64,000 nt of DNA, taken from the NCBI RefSeq assembly GCF_003344045.1, contig NZ_QFWX01000005.1, positions 1 to 64,000 of the forward strand. The letters are read 5' to 3'. Positions 17,566 to 31,497 of the stretch are shown here, piece by piece; the stretch's first letter is position 1, and each line of letters begins with the position of its first letter. The notes beneath the pieces are model-generated. The model worked only from the letters and a program-made list of their open reading frames with translations, had not been told where the DNA came from and searched no databases. This stretch comes from Marinobacter vulgaris (GTDB lineage Bacteria > Pseudomonadota > Gammaproteobacteria > Pseudomonadales > Oleiphilaceae). The position numbers and the translations under genes are program-made.

Positions 17566-19305
17566 GTGGCGGATCAGGGAAAGACAACAACATGGAGCCA
17601 GCGACTGGCTGCCGGGCTTGGAGCCTGGCGGTACGGCACCGTGTTGGGTGTTTTCCTGGTGGTGGTGGGCGCCCTGGCATGGCGCCTGGTCGATCTGCAC
17701 GTGGTGGACAATGAATTCCTGCGTGAGCAGGGCGATGTGCGCACCATACGGGTCGAAAGCATTGACGCCCACCGGGGTGTGGTAACGGACCGACACGGTG
17801 AATCACTGGCGGTGAGCACGCCGGTCCAGACTATCTGGGCCAACCCATCTGAAATTGACGCGGATGAGCCGCGGCTGACAAATGTGGCGCGGCTGCTGGG
17901 TCTCCAGGAAGCCAGGCTCAGGGATCGCTTACGCAAATACGCCGGCCGGGAATTTATTTATCTGCGTCGCAAGCTGCAGCCTGAAACCGCCCGGCAGGTG
18001 CTCGCAATGGATATTCCGGGGGTATACAGCCGCCAGGAATACCGCCGCTATTATCCCGCTGGCGAGGTGACAGCCCATGTCGTCGGGTTCACCAACATTG
18101 ATGAAAATGGCCAGGAAGGCATTGAGCTGGCCTATAACCAGTGGCTAAGTGGCGAAAGTGGCCGCAAGCGGGTCCTCAAGGACAATCGTGGGCGCGTCAT
18201 TAAAGACCTGACCCTGATTCGTGATGCAAAACCCGGTCGCAGTCTTGAACTCAGTATTGATTTGCGCTTGCAGTACCTGGCTTACAGGGAGTTGAAGGCG
18301 GTAGTGGGAGCTCATGATGCCAGGGGCGGTACGCTGGTGATGCTGGATGTCGATAGCGGTGAAGTTCTGGCGATGGTGAATCAGGGGTCCTATAACCCCA
18401 ATGACCGCAGCCAGCTCAGTCCTGACCGCTTGAGAAACAAGGCGATCACCGACCTGTTTGAGCCCGGATCCACGATGAAACCGGTCTCCATGGCAGCGGC
18501 GTTGGAATCGGGGAAATTCAGGACCTCGAGCACCATAGATACGGCGCCGGGGTTTCGGCGCTTTGGTCGTTTCACGATCCGGGATCACCGTAATTATGGC
18601 GTGATCAGCCTCACTGATGTAATTGCCAAGTCGAGCAACGTGGGTATCAGCAAGATCGCCACCGAGCTGGGTGGTGACGCCATACGCGAACTTTACGCAC
18701 GCCTTGGCTTGGGGCAGCCGACCGGGATCGGTTTTCCCGGTGAGGCCGTTGGCGTTCTGCCGGCGCCACCCAAGTGGCGGCCCGTTGAAGAGGCAACGTT
18801 GTCCTACGGCTATGGCATGAGCGTCAATGCGCTTCAGCTCGCGCAGGCTTACATGGTGCTGGCAAACGGCGGTATTCGTTATCCGCTGAGCTTGATGAAG
18901 GTTAATGGCAAACCTGTCGGGGAACGGGTTCTGTCCGAGGATGTCTCCTTCCAGATCAGGGAAATGTTGCGGGAGGTCGTGGAAAACGGAACCGGAAAAC
19001 GGGCCCAGCCGGGATTTTATTCCGCTGGTGGCAAAACCGGAACTGTCCACCTGGTTGGCAAGAACGGTTATGAAGACAGCCAGTACAAGTCAATATTCGC
19101 CGGTATGGCCCCGATCGACAATCCCCGGATTGTCACCGTGGTGGCTGTTGATGCACCCCAGTCCGGTGAATATTACGGTGGCGAAGTGGCGGCACCGGTA
19201 TTTGCACGAGTGATGGGGGATGCCTTGCGGTTGCTGAACGTAAAACCGGAACTGGAGCTGGGTGAGGCGCTGAAGCCGCGTCCGGCTTCCGCGGAGCAGG
19301 GTTAG
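17566..19305 (+). CDS. ftsI: Peptidoglycan transpeptidase FtsI (PBP3)
   Basis: The septal peptidoglycan crosslinking enzyme that partners FtsW. It has one N-terminal membrane anchor (about residues 22-42), a non-penicillin-binding module, and a C-terminal transpeptidase domain. Catalytic motifs are PGSTMKP (active serine and lysine), SSN in AKSSNVG, and KTG in GGKTGT. The GTG at 17566 is chosen because AAGG at 17554-17557 gives a good ribosome binding site. A GTG at 17557 adds three codons but has no clear site. The product is 579 residues. Confidence 0.96.
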   Translation: MADQGKTTTWSQRLAAGLGAWRYGTVLGVFLVVVGALAWRLVDLHVVDNEFLREQGDVRTIRVESIDAHRGVVTDRHGESLAVSTPVQTIWANPSEIDADEPRLTNVARLLGLQEARLRDRLRKYAGREFIYLRRKLQPETARQVLAMDIPGVYSRQEYRRYYPAGEVTAHVVGFTNIDENGQEGIELAYNQWLSGESGRKRVLKDNRGRVIKDLTLIRDAKPGRSLELSIDLRLQYLAYRELKAVVGAHDARGGTLVMLDVDSGEVLAMVNQGSYNPNDRSQLSPDRLRNKAITDLFEPGSTMKPVSMAAALESGKFRTSSTIDTAPGFRRFGRFTIRDHRNYGVISLTDVIAKSSNVGISKIATELGGDAIRELYARLGLGQPTGIGFPGEAVGVLPAPPKWRPVEEATLSYGYGMSVNALQLAQAYMVLANGGIRYPLSLMKVNGKPVGERVLSEDVSFQIREMLREVVENGTGKRAQPGFYSAGGKTGTVHLVGKNGYEDSQYKSIFAGMAPIDNPRIVTVVAVDAPQSGEYYGGEVAAPVFARVMGDALRLLNVKPELELGEALKPRPASAEQG

Positions 19306-19309
19306 GTCT

Positions 19310-20794
19310 ATGTGTATTACGTCGCTCAGCACATTGTTGCAGGGAATCGCGCCGGTACCTTCGGTGTTTGATGTCACGATTCACGGCCTGAAAACCGACA
19401 GTCGCGAGGTCAGGGCGGGCGATGCGTTTGTTGCCCTGGCTGGCGCCCGAACGCCCGCCGACCACTATGTGAGGCAGGCCATTGCCGCTGGCGCCAGCGT
19501 TGTCCTGCTGGAAACCACGCAGGCAGATGAATGCCATGAGCATGACGGTGCGCTGATTGTTCCGGTGACGGATTTGCGGATGCAACTTGGGAAGATTGCC
19601 GACCGGTTCTTCGAGCATCCCTCCCAGCGGCTGCGCCTGATAGGCGTGACTGGTACCAACGGAAAAACCTCGGTGAGTCATTACCTTGCCGCTCTGTTAC
19701 AGGAAACCGGCACCCCCTGTGGCATTATCGGTACCCTTGGCTATGGCATGCCCGGCGCGATGCAGGAAGGCTCACACACGACACCGGATGTTGTTCAGGT
19801 AAACCGCGTGTTGTCACGGATTCTTTCCCAGGGCGCGCGTGCAGCGGCGATGGAAGTGTCCTCCCATGCCCTTGAGCAGGGGCGTGTTGACGGTCTGACC
19901 ATGACCGGGGCGGTCTTCACCAATCTAACCCGGGATCATCTCGACTATCACGGGTCCATGGAAGCGTATGGCGCTGCCAAGGCGCGCCTTTTCGAGCGTG
20001 AAGAGCTGCATTTCGCAGTGGTCAATTTTGACGATCCGTTTGGAAGGCAGCTCTATGAGCAGCTTGAGGGCAAATGCGATCGTGTCCGTTACAGTCTCCA
20101 CGAAGCACAGACCGAGCTTTGGTTGACCGGATTCTCCCCATCCATCGACGGATTCGAGGCCAGTGTCGACGGACTCTGGGGCCGATTCGATATTTCCGCG
20201 CGAGTACTGGGCAGTTTTAACGTCAGCAATATTCTGGCAGCCATGGCGGCAGTCCTGAGTCTGGGCGCGCCGGTAGAGCGGGTTCAGCGCGCTGTCGCGA
20301 GCCTGTCACCACCGCCCGGGCGGCTGGAGCCATTCGCCGGCCGTAACGGTGTCCGCGTGATCGTTGACTATGCCCATACCCCGGATGCACTCAACAGTGC
20401 ACTGGCTGCGTTGCGCCCTCATGTCAGTGGGCGCCTATTCTGTGTATTCGGCTGCGGTGGCGACCGTGACACCGGAAAGCGTCCCGAGATGGCCCGTGAA
20501 GCCGAAAAAGCAGCCGATGTGGTTATCGTGACGGATGACAACCCCCGCAACGAGAGCCCTGAAAGCATTACATCCGATATCGTTGCCGGCTTCAGTCGCC
20601 CGGAGCTGGTTGCGGTCGTTCACGACCGGGCCGAGGCCATTCGGCAGGCTATTCACCTGGCCGTGGCGGGTGACATTGTCCTGATCGCCGGCAAGGGCCA
20701 CGAGGCCTGGCAGGAAATCGCAGGCCAGCGAATTCCGTTCAGCGATGCCGAACAGGTTCGGCACGCCCTGGCATTGAACGGGGGTGTCGCATGA
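19310..20794 (+). CDS. murE: UDP-MurNAc-L-Ala-D-Glu:meso-diaminopimelate ligase
   Basis: Adds meso-diaminopimelate to the peptidoglycan precursor in the cytoplasm. The 494-residue protein has the ATP-binding GTNGKTSVSHY near residue 116 and the DNPR motif (in TDDNPRNESPESI, near residue 407), which marks diaminopimelate rather than lysine specificity. The C-terminal GKGHEAWQEI is typical. It overlaps murF by four bases. Confidence 0.97.
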   Translation: MCITSLSTLLQGIAPVPSVFDVTIHGLKTDSREVRAGDAFVALAGARTPADHYVRQAIAAGASVVLLETTQADECHEHDGALIVPVTDLRMQLGKIADRFFEHPSQRLRLIGVTGTNGKTSVSHYLAALLQETGTPCGIIGTLGYGMPGAMQEGSHTTPDVVQVNRVLSRILSQGARAAAMEVSSHALEQGRVDGLTMTGAVFTNLTRDHLDYHGSMEAYGAAKARLFEREELHFAVVNFDDPFGRQLYEQLEGKCDRVRYSLHEAQTELWLTGFSPSIDGFEASVDGLWGRFDISARVLGSFNVSNILAAMAAVLSLGAPVERVQRAVASLSPPPGRLEPFAGRNGVRVIVDYAHTPDALNSALAALRPHVSGRLFCVFGCGGDRDTGKRPEMAREAEKAADVVIVTDDNPRNESPESITSDIVAGFSRPELVAVVHDRAEAIRQAIHLAVAGDIVLIAGKGHEAWQEIAGQRIPFSDAEQVRHALALNGGVA

Positions 20795-22182
20795 TGCAGG
20801 CATTCCCGGTGGGCGATGCACTGAAATGGGTTGGCGGCATAACCGCTGGGGCCAGCGTGGACGGGCTGGTGTTTCAGGGCGTCTCCACCGACACCCGCAA
20901 AATCGCCAGGGGCGACCTGTTTGTGGCGCTGCGAGGCGATAATTTTGATGGCCATGACTACCTGGCGGTGGCCGAAGAAGCGGGTGCCGTGGCTGCTGTA
21001 GTGGACAAGCCGGATCCGGAGTTGGCGCTTCCGCAGATTCTTGTGCCGGACACTATCGCGGCGCTGGCAAAACTGGCTGCAGGTAATCGTAATGCGAGCC
21101 CGGCGCGATTGGTGGCGATCACCGGTAGCAGCGGCAAAACGACGGTTCGGGAAATGGTTGCGGCGATCCTCTCGTGTGTTGGCAGCACCCTTGCCACCGA
21201 AGGCAATCTTAACAACCACATCGGTGTTCCCCTCACGCTGTTCCGGCTGACTCCGGAACATGAGTTCGGGGCGATCGAGCTTGGCGCCAGTGGACTAAAC
21301 GAAATCGCCCATACCGTGAATATCGTGCGCCCACACGTATCGATCCTGACCAATGCCGGGCAGGCCCACCTGGAGGGTTTCGGTGGCTACGACAACATCG
21401 TGCGCGCCAAGGGGGAAATCATTGACGGTGTCATCGAATCCGGCCTGGTTGTGCTGAACCGGGACGATCCTGCCTTTGACAAATGGCAGCGGCGGGCTGG
21501 CGAGCGCCGGGTTATTGGGGTGAGCCGACAGGCCAGTGCCGGCGGCGACTATTTTGCCGACGGTATCCGGGAGGACAGGGATTCGCTGGTTTTCCGCGCC
21601 TGCGGTCCCCGTGGCTGGGCGTGCAATGTGAGTCTGCCATTGCACGGTGAGCACAATATTACCAATGCCTTGCTGGCGATTGCGGCGGCACGGGAGTTAG
21701 GCGCCAGTGATGAGGCTGTTCAGCGGGGGCTGGCTTCCGTGCAGGCCGTGAAAGGGCGCCTGCAGGTTCTTGCGCTCTCTCCCGGACTAACCGTCATCGA
21801 TGACAGCTATAACGCCAACCCGTCGTCAATAAAGGCAGCGCTCGGGGTGTTGGCTGCGCGCCCTGGCACCCGTGTTGCGGTGCTGGGAGCCATGGCCGAG
21901 CTGGGGTCGGACAGCCTCGCGTTGCACCGGGAAGTCGGTGAGTATGCCCGGGCGGTGGGCATTGAGCGCCTGATCGTCGTGGGTGATGGTTGTGAGGGAT
22001 ACGTTGAGGGGTTCGGAGATGCCGCTGAGGTGTGTGCGACCCATGACGACGCGGTGCGTCGTCTGTTTGAGCGACCTGCCGATTCGCAGACGGTACTGGT
22101 CAAGGGTTCTCGCAGTTCCGCCATGGATCGCGTGGTGGAGGGAATTAAAGAAAAGGTGGGTAACACATGCTGCTCTGGCTGA
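20791..22182 (+). CDS. murF: UDP-MurNAc-tripeptide:D-Ala-D-Ala ligase
   Basis: Adds the D-Ala-D-Ala dipeptide, the last cytoplasmic amino-acid step of precursor synthesis. The 463-residue protein has the Mur-ligase P-loop [11 protein letters not shown] near residue 111. [31 protein letters not shown] and [15 protein letters not shown] are characteristic of MurF. It overlaps both murE and mraY. Confidence 0.97.
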   Translation: MMQAFPVGDALKWVGGITAGASVDGLVFQGVSTDTRKIARGDLFVALRGDNFDGHDYLAVAEEAGAVAAVVDKPDPELALPQILVPDTIAALAKLAAGNRNASPARLVAITGSSGKTTVREMVAAILSCVGSTLATEGNLNNHIGVPLTLFRLTPEHEFGAIELGASGLNEIAHTVNIVRPHVSILTNAGQAHLEGFGGYDNIVRAKGEIIDGVIESGLVVLNRDDPAFDKWQRRAGERRVIGVSRQASAGGDYFADGIREDRDSLVFRACGPRGWACNVSLPLHGEHNITNALLAIAAARELGASDEAVQRGLASVQAVKGRLQVLALSPGLTVIDDSYNANPSSIKAALGVLAARPGTRVAVLGAMAELGSDSLALHREVGEYARAVGIERLIVVGDGCEGYVEGFGDAAEVCATHDDAVRRLFERPADSQTVLVKGSRSSAMDRVVEGIKEKVGNTCCSG

Positions 22183-23252
22183 CAGAGGCTCTTTCACAAT
22201 ACTTTTCCGCGCTGACGGTTTTCCAGTACCTGACGGTGCGAGGGATTTTCGGCGTTCTGACCGCACTGCTGATCTCATTGCTGATCGGGCCGTTCATGAT
22301 TCGTAAGCTGGGCCAGTACCAGATCGGCCAGGCAGTGCGGGACGACGGACCACAGACCCATCTGAGCAAAGCGGGCACTCCTACCATGGGTGGCGCGTTG
22401 ATCCTCGTGGCCGTGGGTGTCAGTTCCCTGCTTTGGGCCGACCTGAGCAACCGGTACGTCTGGGTGGCGATTCTGGTAACCCTGTTTTTCGGGGCAGTGG
22501 GCTGGGTAGATGACTATCGCAAGGTGGTGGAGCGCAACCCCCGCGGTTTGCCGGCCCGGTGGAAGTATTTCTGGCAGTCGGTGATCGGGGCTACGGCCGC
22601 AGTGGCGCTGTTCATGACCTCCTCGCTGCCCCAGGAAACGTCGCTTTATGTGCCGTTCCTCAAGAATGTATCCCTGACACTGGGGCCGGTGCTGTTCATC
22701 CTGCTGAGTTATTTCGTGATCGTTGGCAGCAGCAATGCAGTGAATCTCACCGACGGCCTCGATGGTCTGGCGATCATGCCAACGGTTATGGTTGCCGCGG
22801 CCCTGGGCATCTTTGCCTATGTCTCCGGCCATGCGCAGTTTGCCGATTATCTGCTGATCCCCCATCTGCCGGGCACCGGGGAGCTGATTGTTTTCTGTGG
22901 CGCCCTGGTGGGGGCGGGGCTGGGCTTCCTGTGGTTCAACACCTACCCCGCCCAAGTGTTCATGGGAGATGTGGGAGCGCTTGCCCTGGGCGCGGCACTG
23001 GGTATTGTGGCGGTGATTGTAAGGCAGGAGATCGTGCTGTTTATCATGGGCGGTGTCTTCGTAATGGAGACCATATCCGTGATCCTGCAGGTGGCGTCCT
23101 TCCGGCTGACCGGTCGGCGGATTTTCCGCATGGCGCCGCTGCACCATCATTTTGAATTGAAAGGCTGGCCCGAGCCGCGCGTTATCGTGCGCTTCTGGGT
23201 GGTCACCGTTGTACTTGTACTGGTTGGTCTTGCCAGCCTGAAACTGAGATAG
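22167..23252 (+). CDS. mraY: Phospho-N-acetylmuramoyl-pentapeptide transferase
   Basis: Makes lipid I by moving phospho-MurNAc-pentapeptide onto undecaprenyl phosphate at the inner membrane. The 361-residue protein, about ten transmembrane helices, matches E. coli MraY in size. Signature segments are [13 protein letters not shown], the acidic [21 protein letters not shown] and [31 protein letters not shown], with its histidine cluster, is near the C-terminus. Confidence 0.98.
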   Translation: MLLWLTEALSQYFSALTVFQYLTVRGIFGVLTALLISLLIGPFMIRKLGQYQIGQAVRDDGPQTHLSKAGTPTMGGALILVAVGVSSLLWADLSNRYVWVAILVTLFFGAVGWVDDYRKVVERNPRGLPARWKYFWQSVIGATAAVALFMTSSLPQETSLYVPFLKNVSLTLGPVLFILLSYFVIVGSSNAVNLTDGLDGLAIMPTVMVAAALGIFAYVSGHAQFADYLLIPHLPGTGELIVFCGALVGAGLGFLWFNTYPAQVFMGDVGALALGAALGIVAVIVRQEIVLFIMGGVFVMETISVILQVASFRLTGRRIFRMAPLHHHFELKGWPEPRVIVRFWVVTVVLVLVGLASLKLR

Positions 23253-23266
23253 GGAAGCAGAGCACC

Positions 23267-24607
23267 ATGGGTGTCATCGTTTCAGATCGTCGCACACTGG
23301 TCGTAGGGCTCGGTAAAACCGGGCTCTCCTGCGTGCGCTATCTGTGCGAAAAAGGTCGGGACGTGGCCGTGGCTGACAGCCGCAAGGCGCCTCCCGGTCT
23401 GGACCAGCTCAGGTCACAATGGCCGGAGCTACCTGTTTATCTCGGTGATTTTGACAGTGAGCTGTTCGCAAGTTTCAACGAGCTGGTAGTCAGTCCGGGC
23501 ATCAGCATTGCCGAGCCCGCAATCCGCCATGCGGCAGAAGCAGGCGCCGTTATTCGCGGCGATATCGACCTGTTCGCGGAAGCAGCGGATGCTCCCATTG
23601 TTGCGATTACCGGTTCCAACGGCAAAACCACAGTGACCACCCTGGTGGGGGAAATGGCCAGGGCGGCCGGTCGCCGTGTGCAAGTGGGTGGCAATATAGG
23701 TACCCCGGCGCTGGACCTCCTGGGCCGCGGCGCAGATCTCTACGTGCTTGAGCTGTCCAGCTTCCAGCTTGAGACAACCAGTGAGCTCAATGCCTCGGCA
23801 GCAACCGTGCTAAATGTCAGCGATGATCATATGGATCGCTACCCTACCAAGATGGAATATTTCCAGGCCAAGCAGCGGATATTCAACGGCTGCAGCAATG
23901 CGGTGGTGAACCTGGATGACGCATTGAGCACGCCCATGGCACGGGACAATCTCCGCTTTTTGTGTTTCGGATTTAATCGGGTCAATCCGGAGACCTTCAG
24001 TACCCGGGATGATGATGAGGGAACCTGGATTACCTTTGGTTTCGATAACCTGCTGTTGGCCGCTGAGCTGGGCCTGATGGGCCGTCACAATATCAGCAAC
24101 GTGATGGCAGCGCTGGCACTGGGGCACGCGGTTGGCCTGCCGATGGAGGTAATGCTGGCGACGGCGAAACAGTTCAGGGGGCTGCCCCACCGCTGCGAGT
24201 TCATCCGGCGGGTTGGAGGTGTGGATTACATCAATGATTCCAAGGGCACCAATGTGGGTGCCGCCGTGGCAGCGATCGAGAGCCTGGTGCCACAGGATGG
24301 GAAAATCGTTCTTATTGCCGGCGGTGAAGGCAAAGGTGCCGATTTCTCGGCACTGGCAGAACCGGTTTCCGCCCACTGCCGGGCGGTCGTGCTGATTGGC
24401 ACCGACGCCGGGCTGATCGCATCTGCCCTCGGCAATCAGGCAGAGACTGTTAGTGCCACCAGCATGGAAGACGCCGTTCACAAGGCCGCGAATCTGGCAC
24501 GGCCAGGTGACCGGGTTCTGTTGTCACCGGCCTGCGCCAGTTTCGATATGTTCCGCGATTACGGCGACCGCGGAGACAGCTTTCGCAGACAGGTGGAGGG
24601 GCTGTGA
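23267..24607 (+). CDS. murD: UDP-MurNAc-L-alanine:D-glutamate ligase
   Basis: Adds D-glutamate to UDP-MurNAc-L-Ala. The 446-residue protein has an N-terminal Rossmann-like domain (VVGLGKTGLSCVRYL), the P-loop GSNGKTTVTTL near residue 117, and NDSKGTNVGA and LLSPACASFDMFRDYGDRG in the last two domains. The stop codon overlaps the ftsW start. Confidence 0.97.
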   Translation: MGVIVSDRRTLVVGLGKTGLSCVRYLCEKGRDVAVADSRKAPPGLDQLRSQWPELPVYLGDFDSELFASFNELVVSPGISIAEPAIRHAAEAGAVIRGDIDLFAEAADAPIVAITGSNGKTTVTTLVGEMARAAGRRVQVGGNIGTPALDLLGRGADLYVLELSSFQLETTSELNASAATVLNVSDDHMDRYPTKMEYFQAKQRIFNGCSNAVVNLDDALSTPMARDNLRFLCFGFNRVNPETFSTRDDDEGTWITFGFDNLLLAAELGLMGRHNISNVMAALALGHAVGLPMEVMLATAKQFRGLPHRCEFIRRVGGVDYINDSKGTNVGAAVAAIESLVPQDGKIVLIAGGEGKGADFSALAEPVSAHCRAVVLIGTDAGLIASALGNQAETVSATSMEDAVHKAANLARPGDRVLLSPACASFDMFRDYGDRGDSFRRQVEGL

Positions 24608-25809
24608 TGCACGCTGATCTGTCTCTTCCCGGTCGCCAGAGCCTGTTCCGCGACCTGCGGCCGCTGCCGCTGCTGATCATCAGCTCCGCTGCGCTGCTGG
24701 TAATGGGTATTGTGATGATCTCATCCGCCTCCATGGACATGGCGGCGGAAACCATGGGAAACAGTTACCACTATGTGATCCGTCAGCTGATCTTTGCCGG
24801 TATGGGCTGTGTATTTGCCCTGATCGCGGTCAATGTGCCTGTCTCCTGGTGGGAGCGCAGTGGCTGGCTGCTGCTGGGGATAGGGCTGTTGTCCCTGTTG
24901 CTGGTGTTGACACCACTGGGGCGCACGGTGAACGGTTCCACCCGCTGGATCTCCTTCGGCTTATTTAATGTGCAGGTGTCGGAGATAGCGAAACTGTGCC
25001 TGATCGCCTACCTGGCCGGCTACGTGGTTCGCCGTCGTGAAGAGCTGCTGAATACCTGGGCAGGATTTCTGAAGCCACTTGGTGTGCTCGGTATCGCCTC
25101 GGTATTGCTGGTTATCGAACCTGATTTCGGGGCTACTGTGGTGCTTGTCGCTGCAGCGGCCGGCATGATTTTCCTGAGCGGGGTTCGTCTCAGCCGCTTT
25201 ATGCCGCTGATCGGCGTGCTCATAGTCATGGGCGCGGTACTGGTGTTTACCCAGCCCTACCGGCTGAAGCGGGTTGTCAGTTATCTCGACCCCTGGAAAG
25301 ACCAGTTCGACACCGGCTACCAGCTTACCCAGTCGTTGATCGCTTTCGGTCGCGGCGACTGGGCAGGTACCGGTCTCGGTAACTCGGTGCAGAAACTGTT
25401 TTACCTGCCCGAGGCCCATACTGACTTTATCTTCGCCATCATCGCTGAAGAGTTCGGATTGCTGGGATCGCTCATTGTGCTGGGTCTGTTCACCGTGCTG
25501 GTGGTCACAGGATTCGTGATTGCCAGAAGGGCTGAAAAAGCGGGAATGCCGTTCGCGGCATGTTTCTCCTACGGCATCACATTACTGATCGGTTTGCAGG
25601 CCAGTATCAACATGTCTGTCAGCACCGGACTGCTGCCCACCAAGGGGTTGACGTTACCACTGGTGAGTTATGGCGGTTCCAGTCTGATGATCACCGCGGT
25701 CTGTATCGGGATCCTGGCCCGGGTAGAAATGGAGCGGCTGGACCGCGAAAAAGTAGCGGCCGAAAAGTCCCGCAAACCTGAGGCCAGGGGAGGTGCGGTT
25801 TATGACTGA
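24604..25809 (+). CDS. ftsW: Septal peptidoglycan glycosyltransferase FtsW
   Basis: A SEDS-family membrane protein that polymerises lipid II at the septum with FtsI. The 401-residue protein has about ten transmembrane helices. KRVVSYLDPWKDQFDTGYQL lies in the large periplasmic loop, and AHTDFIFAIIAEEFGLLGS and LPLVSYGGSSLMIT are SEDS hallmarks. The start is GTG 24604 or ATG 24607, both overlapping the murD stop. Confidence 0.97.
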   Translation: MMHADLSLPGRQSLFRDLRPLPLLIISSAALLVMGIVMISSASMDMAAETMGNSYHYVIRQLIFAGMGCVFALIAVNVPVSWWERSGWLLLGIGLLSLLLVLTPLGRTVNGSTRWISFGLFNVQVSEIAKLCLIAYLAGYVVRRREELLNTWAGFLKPLGVLGIASVLLVIEPDFGATVVLVAAAAGMIFLSGVRLSRFMPLIGVLIVMGAVLVFTQPYRLKRVVSYLDPWKDQFDTGYQLTQSLIAFGRGDWAGTGLGNSVQKLFYLPEAHTDFIFAIIAEEFGLLGSLIVLGLFTVLVVTGFVIARRAEKAGMPFAACFSYGITLLIGLQASINMSVSTGLLPTKGLTLPLVSYGGSSLMITAVCIGILARVEMERLDREKVAAEKSRKPEARGGAVYD

Positions 25810-26879
25810 TAAAAGACGCTTCCTGATGATGGCCGGCGGCACCGGGGGTCATGTTTTTCCTGCCCTGGCGACCGCCAGAAAACTCCAGGAAAAAGGCCAT
25901 GAGGTTTTCTGGCTCGGGTCACGGGGCGGCATGGAGGAGCGGCTGATCAGTGAAACTGACATACCCCTGTCGCTTATCCAGATTTCAGGCCTGCGTGGTA
26001 AGGGTCGGCTGGCGCTGGTGATGGCGCCATTCCGGCTGATGCGGGCATTGGGGCAGGCTTTTTCGGTGGTCCGTGGTATCCGCCCCCACTGCGTTATCGG
26101 GATGGGTGGGTTTGTGACCGGGCCCGGCGGGGTTGCTGCCTGGCTGACCCGGACGCCCCTGGTGATCCATGAGCAGAATGCGGTCGCGGGCATGACCAAT
26201 CGTATTCTGGTGCGTTTCGCCACCACAGTGCTGGAAGCTTTCCCCGGCAGTTTCGGCGCGGAGGTGGTAACCCGATGTACGGGAAATCCGGTGAGGCAGG
26301 ATCTAGCGTCATTACCGGAACCGGGACAGCGGCTGTCAGGCCGTGCCGGCGCGCTCAGATTACTGGTGGTGGGAGGCAGCCTCGGCGCCCAGATATTCAA
26401 TCGCACCTTACCGGTGGCCCTGGCAACGATGCCCGAAGCCGAGCGCCCGACGGTGCGTCACCAGTGTGGCGAAAAGAATACTGAAGAGGCGCGGCAGGCA
26501 TATAACGAAAATGATGTGGAAGCGTTGGTGGAGCCCTTTATCAAGGATATGGCAGAGGCCTACGGCTGGGCCGATATTGTACTCTGCCGGGCCGGTGCCT
26601 TGACGGTTTCCGAGTTGTGCGTTGCTGGCGTTGGCGCAGTTCTGGTGCCGTTTCCCCATGCCGTCGACGATCACCAGACCAAAAACGCACAGCAAATGGT
26701 CAACGCCGGAGGCGCAATCCTGATTCCGCAGCCAAAGCTGTCAGCAGATCTGCTGGCGGAAAGCCTGAAGGATCTGGGAAAGGACCGCAGCCGGATTATC
26801 GATATGGCGAAGGCGGCAAAGACGCTGGCCCGCCCTGATGCAACGGAGAGAGTCGTGAATTACTGTCTGGAGGCCGCCA

Positions 26880-26887
<8 letters not shown>
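25802..26887 (+). CDS. murG: UDP-GlcNAc:lipid I N-acetylglucosaminyltransferase
   Basis: A peripheral inner-membrane GT28 glycosyltransferase that makes lipid II. The ATG at 25802 follows a strong GGGGAGG (25786-25792) and gives [20 protein letters not shown], with the glycine-rich donor-binding loop at residues 11-15. [22 protein letters not shown] and [11 protein letters not shown] are conserved. The product is 361 residues. It overlaps ftsW by eight bases and murC by eight bases. Confidence 0.97.
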
Positions 26888-30124
<3,237 letters not shown>

Positions 30125-30160
30125 CAACACATAATTCAGACCTACGGTTTGGTGGAATAC

Positions 30161-31396
30161 ATGTCATCGGTTGAAACGGAAAACATGATTGTCGGCCTTG
30201 ATATCGGAACCTCGAAAGTGGTTGCGATTGTCGGCAAGCGCAAAATGGACGGGACCATTGAGGTGGTGGGCATCGGTTCCAACCCGTCCCGCGGGCTCAA
30301 GCGTGGCGTAGTCGTCAATATTGAAACCACGGTCCAGGCAATACAGCGGGCCGTGGAAGAAGCGGAGCTGATGGCAGGGTGCCGGATTCATTCAGTGTAT
30401 GCGGGCATTGCCGGCAGCCACATCAAGAGCCTGAATTCCCATGGCATTGTCGCCATCCGCGACCGGGAGGTAACCCAGGCGGATATTGACCGGGTGATTG
30501 ATGCTGCCCAGGCAGTGGCGATTCCGGCGGACCAGAAAATCCTCCACATTCTGCCCCAGGAGTTCGTGATTGACAGCCAGGAAGGCATCAAGGAGCCCAT
30601 GGGCATGTCCGGCGTGCGCCTGGAGGCCAAGGTGCATCTGGTGACCTGTGCGGTGAATGCTGCCCAGAACATCGAAAAGTGCGTCAAGCGCTGCGGTCTG
30701 GAAGTAGACGACATCATCCTCGAACAGCTGGCCTCAAGCCACGCCATCCTCACCGAGGATGAAAAGGAGCTGGGTGTCTGCGTTGTGGATATCGGCGGCG
30801 GCACCACGGATATCGCGGTGTTCACCGGTGGGGCCATTCGTCACACGGCGGTGATTCCGATCGCCGGGGACCAGGTCACCAACGACATTGCCATGGCCCT
30901 GCGCACACCCACGCAGAATGCCGAGGAAATCAAGATCAAGTACGCCTGTGCCCTGACACAGCTGGCCGGCGCGGATGAAACCATCAAGGTGCCCAGTGTG
31001 GGTGACCGGCCGCCGCGGGATCTTTCCCGTCAGGCTTTGGCCGAGGTGGTGGAGCCCCGTTACGAAGAGCTGTTCACCCTGGTGCAGTCGGAACTTCGCC
31101 GTTCGGGATTTGAAGATCTGATCCCGGCCGGCATCGTGATTACCGGCGGTTCCTCAACCATGGAAGGTGTGGTGGAGCTGGCCGAAGAGATCTTCCATAT
31201 GCCGGTGAGGCTGGCCTGTCCGCAGGCGGTTTCCGGCATGACGGAGGTGGTCAACAACCCGATCTACGCCACTGGCGTGGGATTGCTGATCCATGGTTTC
31301 CGCCAGATGGACCTGGGGCGGGCGCCAGCGCTTAAGGGTGAGGATACACCCACGCTGTTTGAGCGCATGAAAGCCTGGTTTACCGGTCATTTCTGA
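30161..31396 (+). CDS. ftsA: Cell division protein FtsA
   Basis: An actin-like ATPase that tethers FtsZ to the membrane. The 411-residue protein has MIVGLDIGTSKVVAIVG near the start, the phosphate loop DIGGGTTDIAVF, and a C-terminal amphipathic helix FERMKAWFTGHF that acts as membrane anchor in the family. The ATG at 30161 is preferred over TTG 30149 because GGTGGA precedes it and the N-terminus then matches the Pseudomonas protein. Confidence 0.97.
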   Translation: MSSVETENMIVGLDIGTSKVVAIVGKRKMDGTIEVVGIGSNPSRGLKRGVVVNIETTVQAIQRAVEEAELMAGCRIHSVYAGIAGSHIKSLNSHGIVAIRDREVTQADIDRVIDAAQAVAIPADQKILHILPQEFVIDSQEGIKEPMGMSGVRLEAKVHLVTCAVNAAQNIEKCVKRCGLEVDDIILEQLASSHAILTEDEKELGVCVVDIGGGTTDIAVFTGGAIRHTAVIPIAGDQVTNDIAMALRTPTQNAEEIKIKYACALTQLAGADETIKVPSVGDRPPRDLSRQALAEVVEPRYEELFTLVQSELRRSGFEDLIPAGIVITGGSSTMEGVVELAEEIFHMPVRLACPQAVSGMTEVVNNPIYATGVGLLIHGFRQMDLGRAPALKGEDTPTLFERMKAWFTGHF

Positions 31397-31497
31397 CGGT
31401 CGCCGGTTTAGAAGAAGTACACGAAGGTATCTCGAAAATCATAATCTCGAAAAATCAGTCTGGAAAAGGCTGATAAACAGCACGAAGGAGTAGGGGA

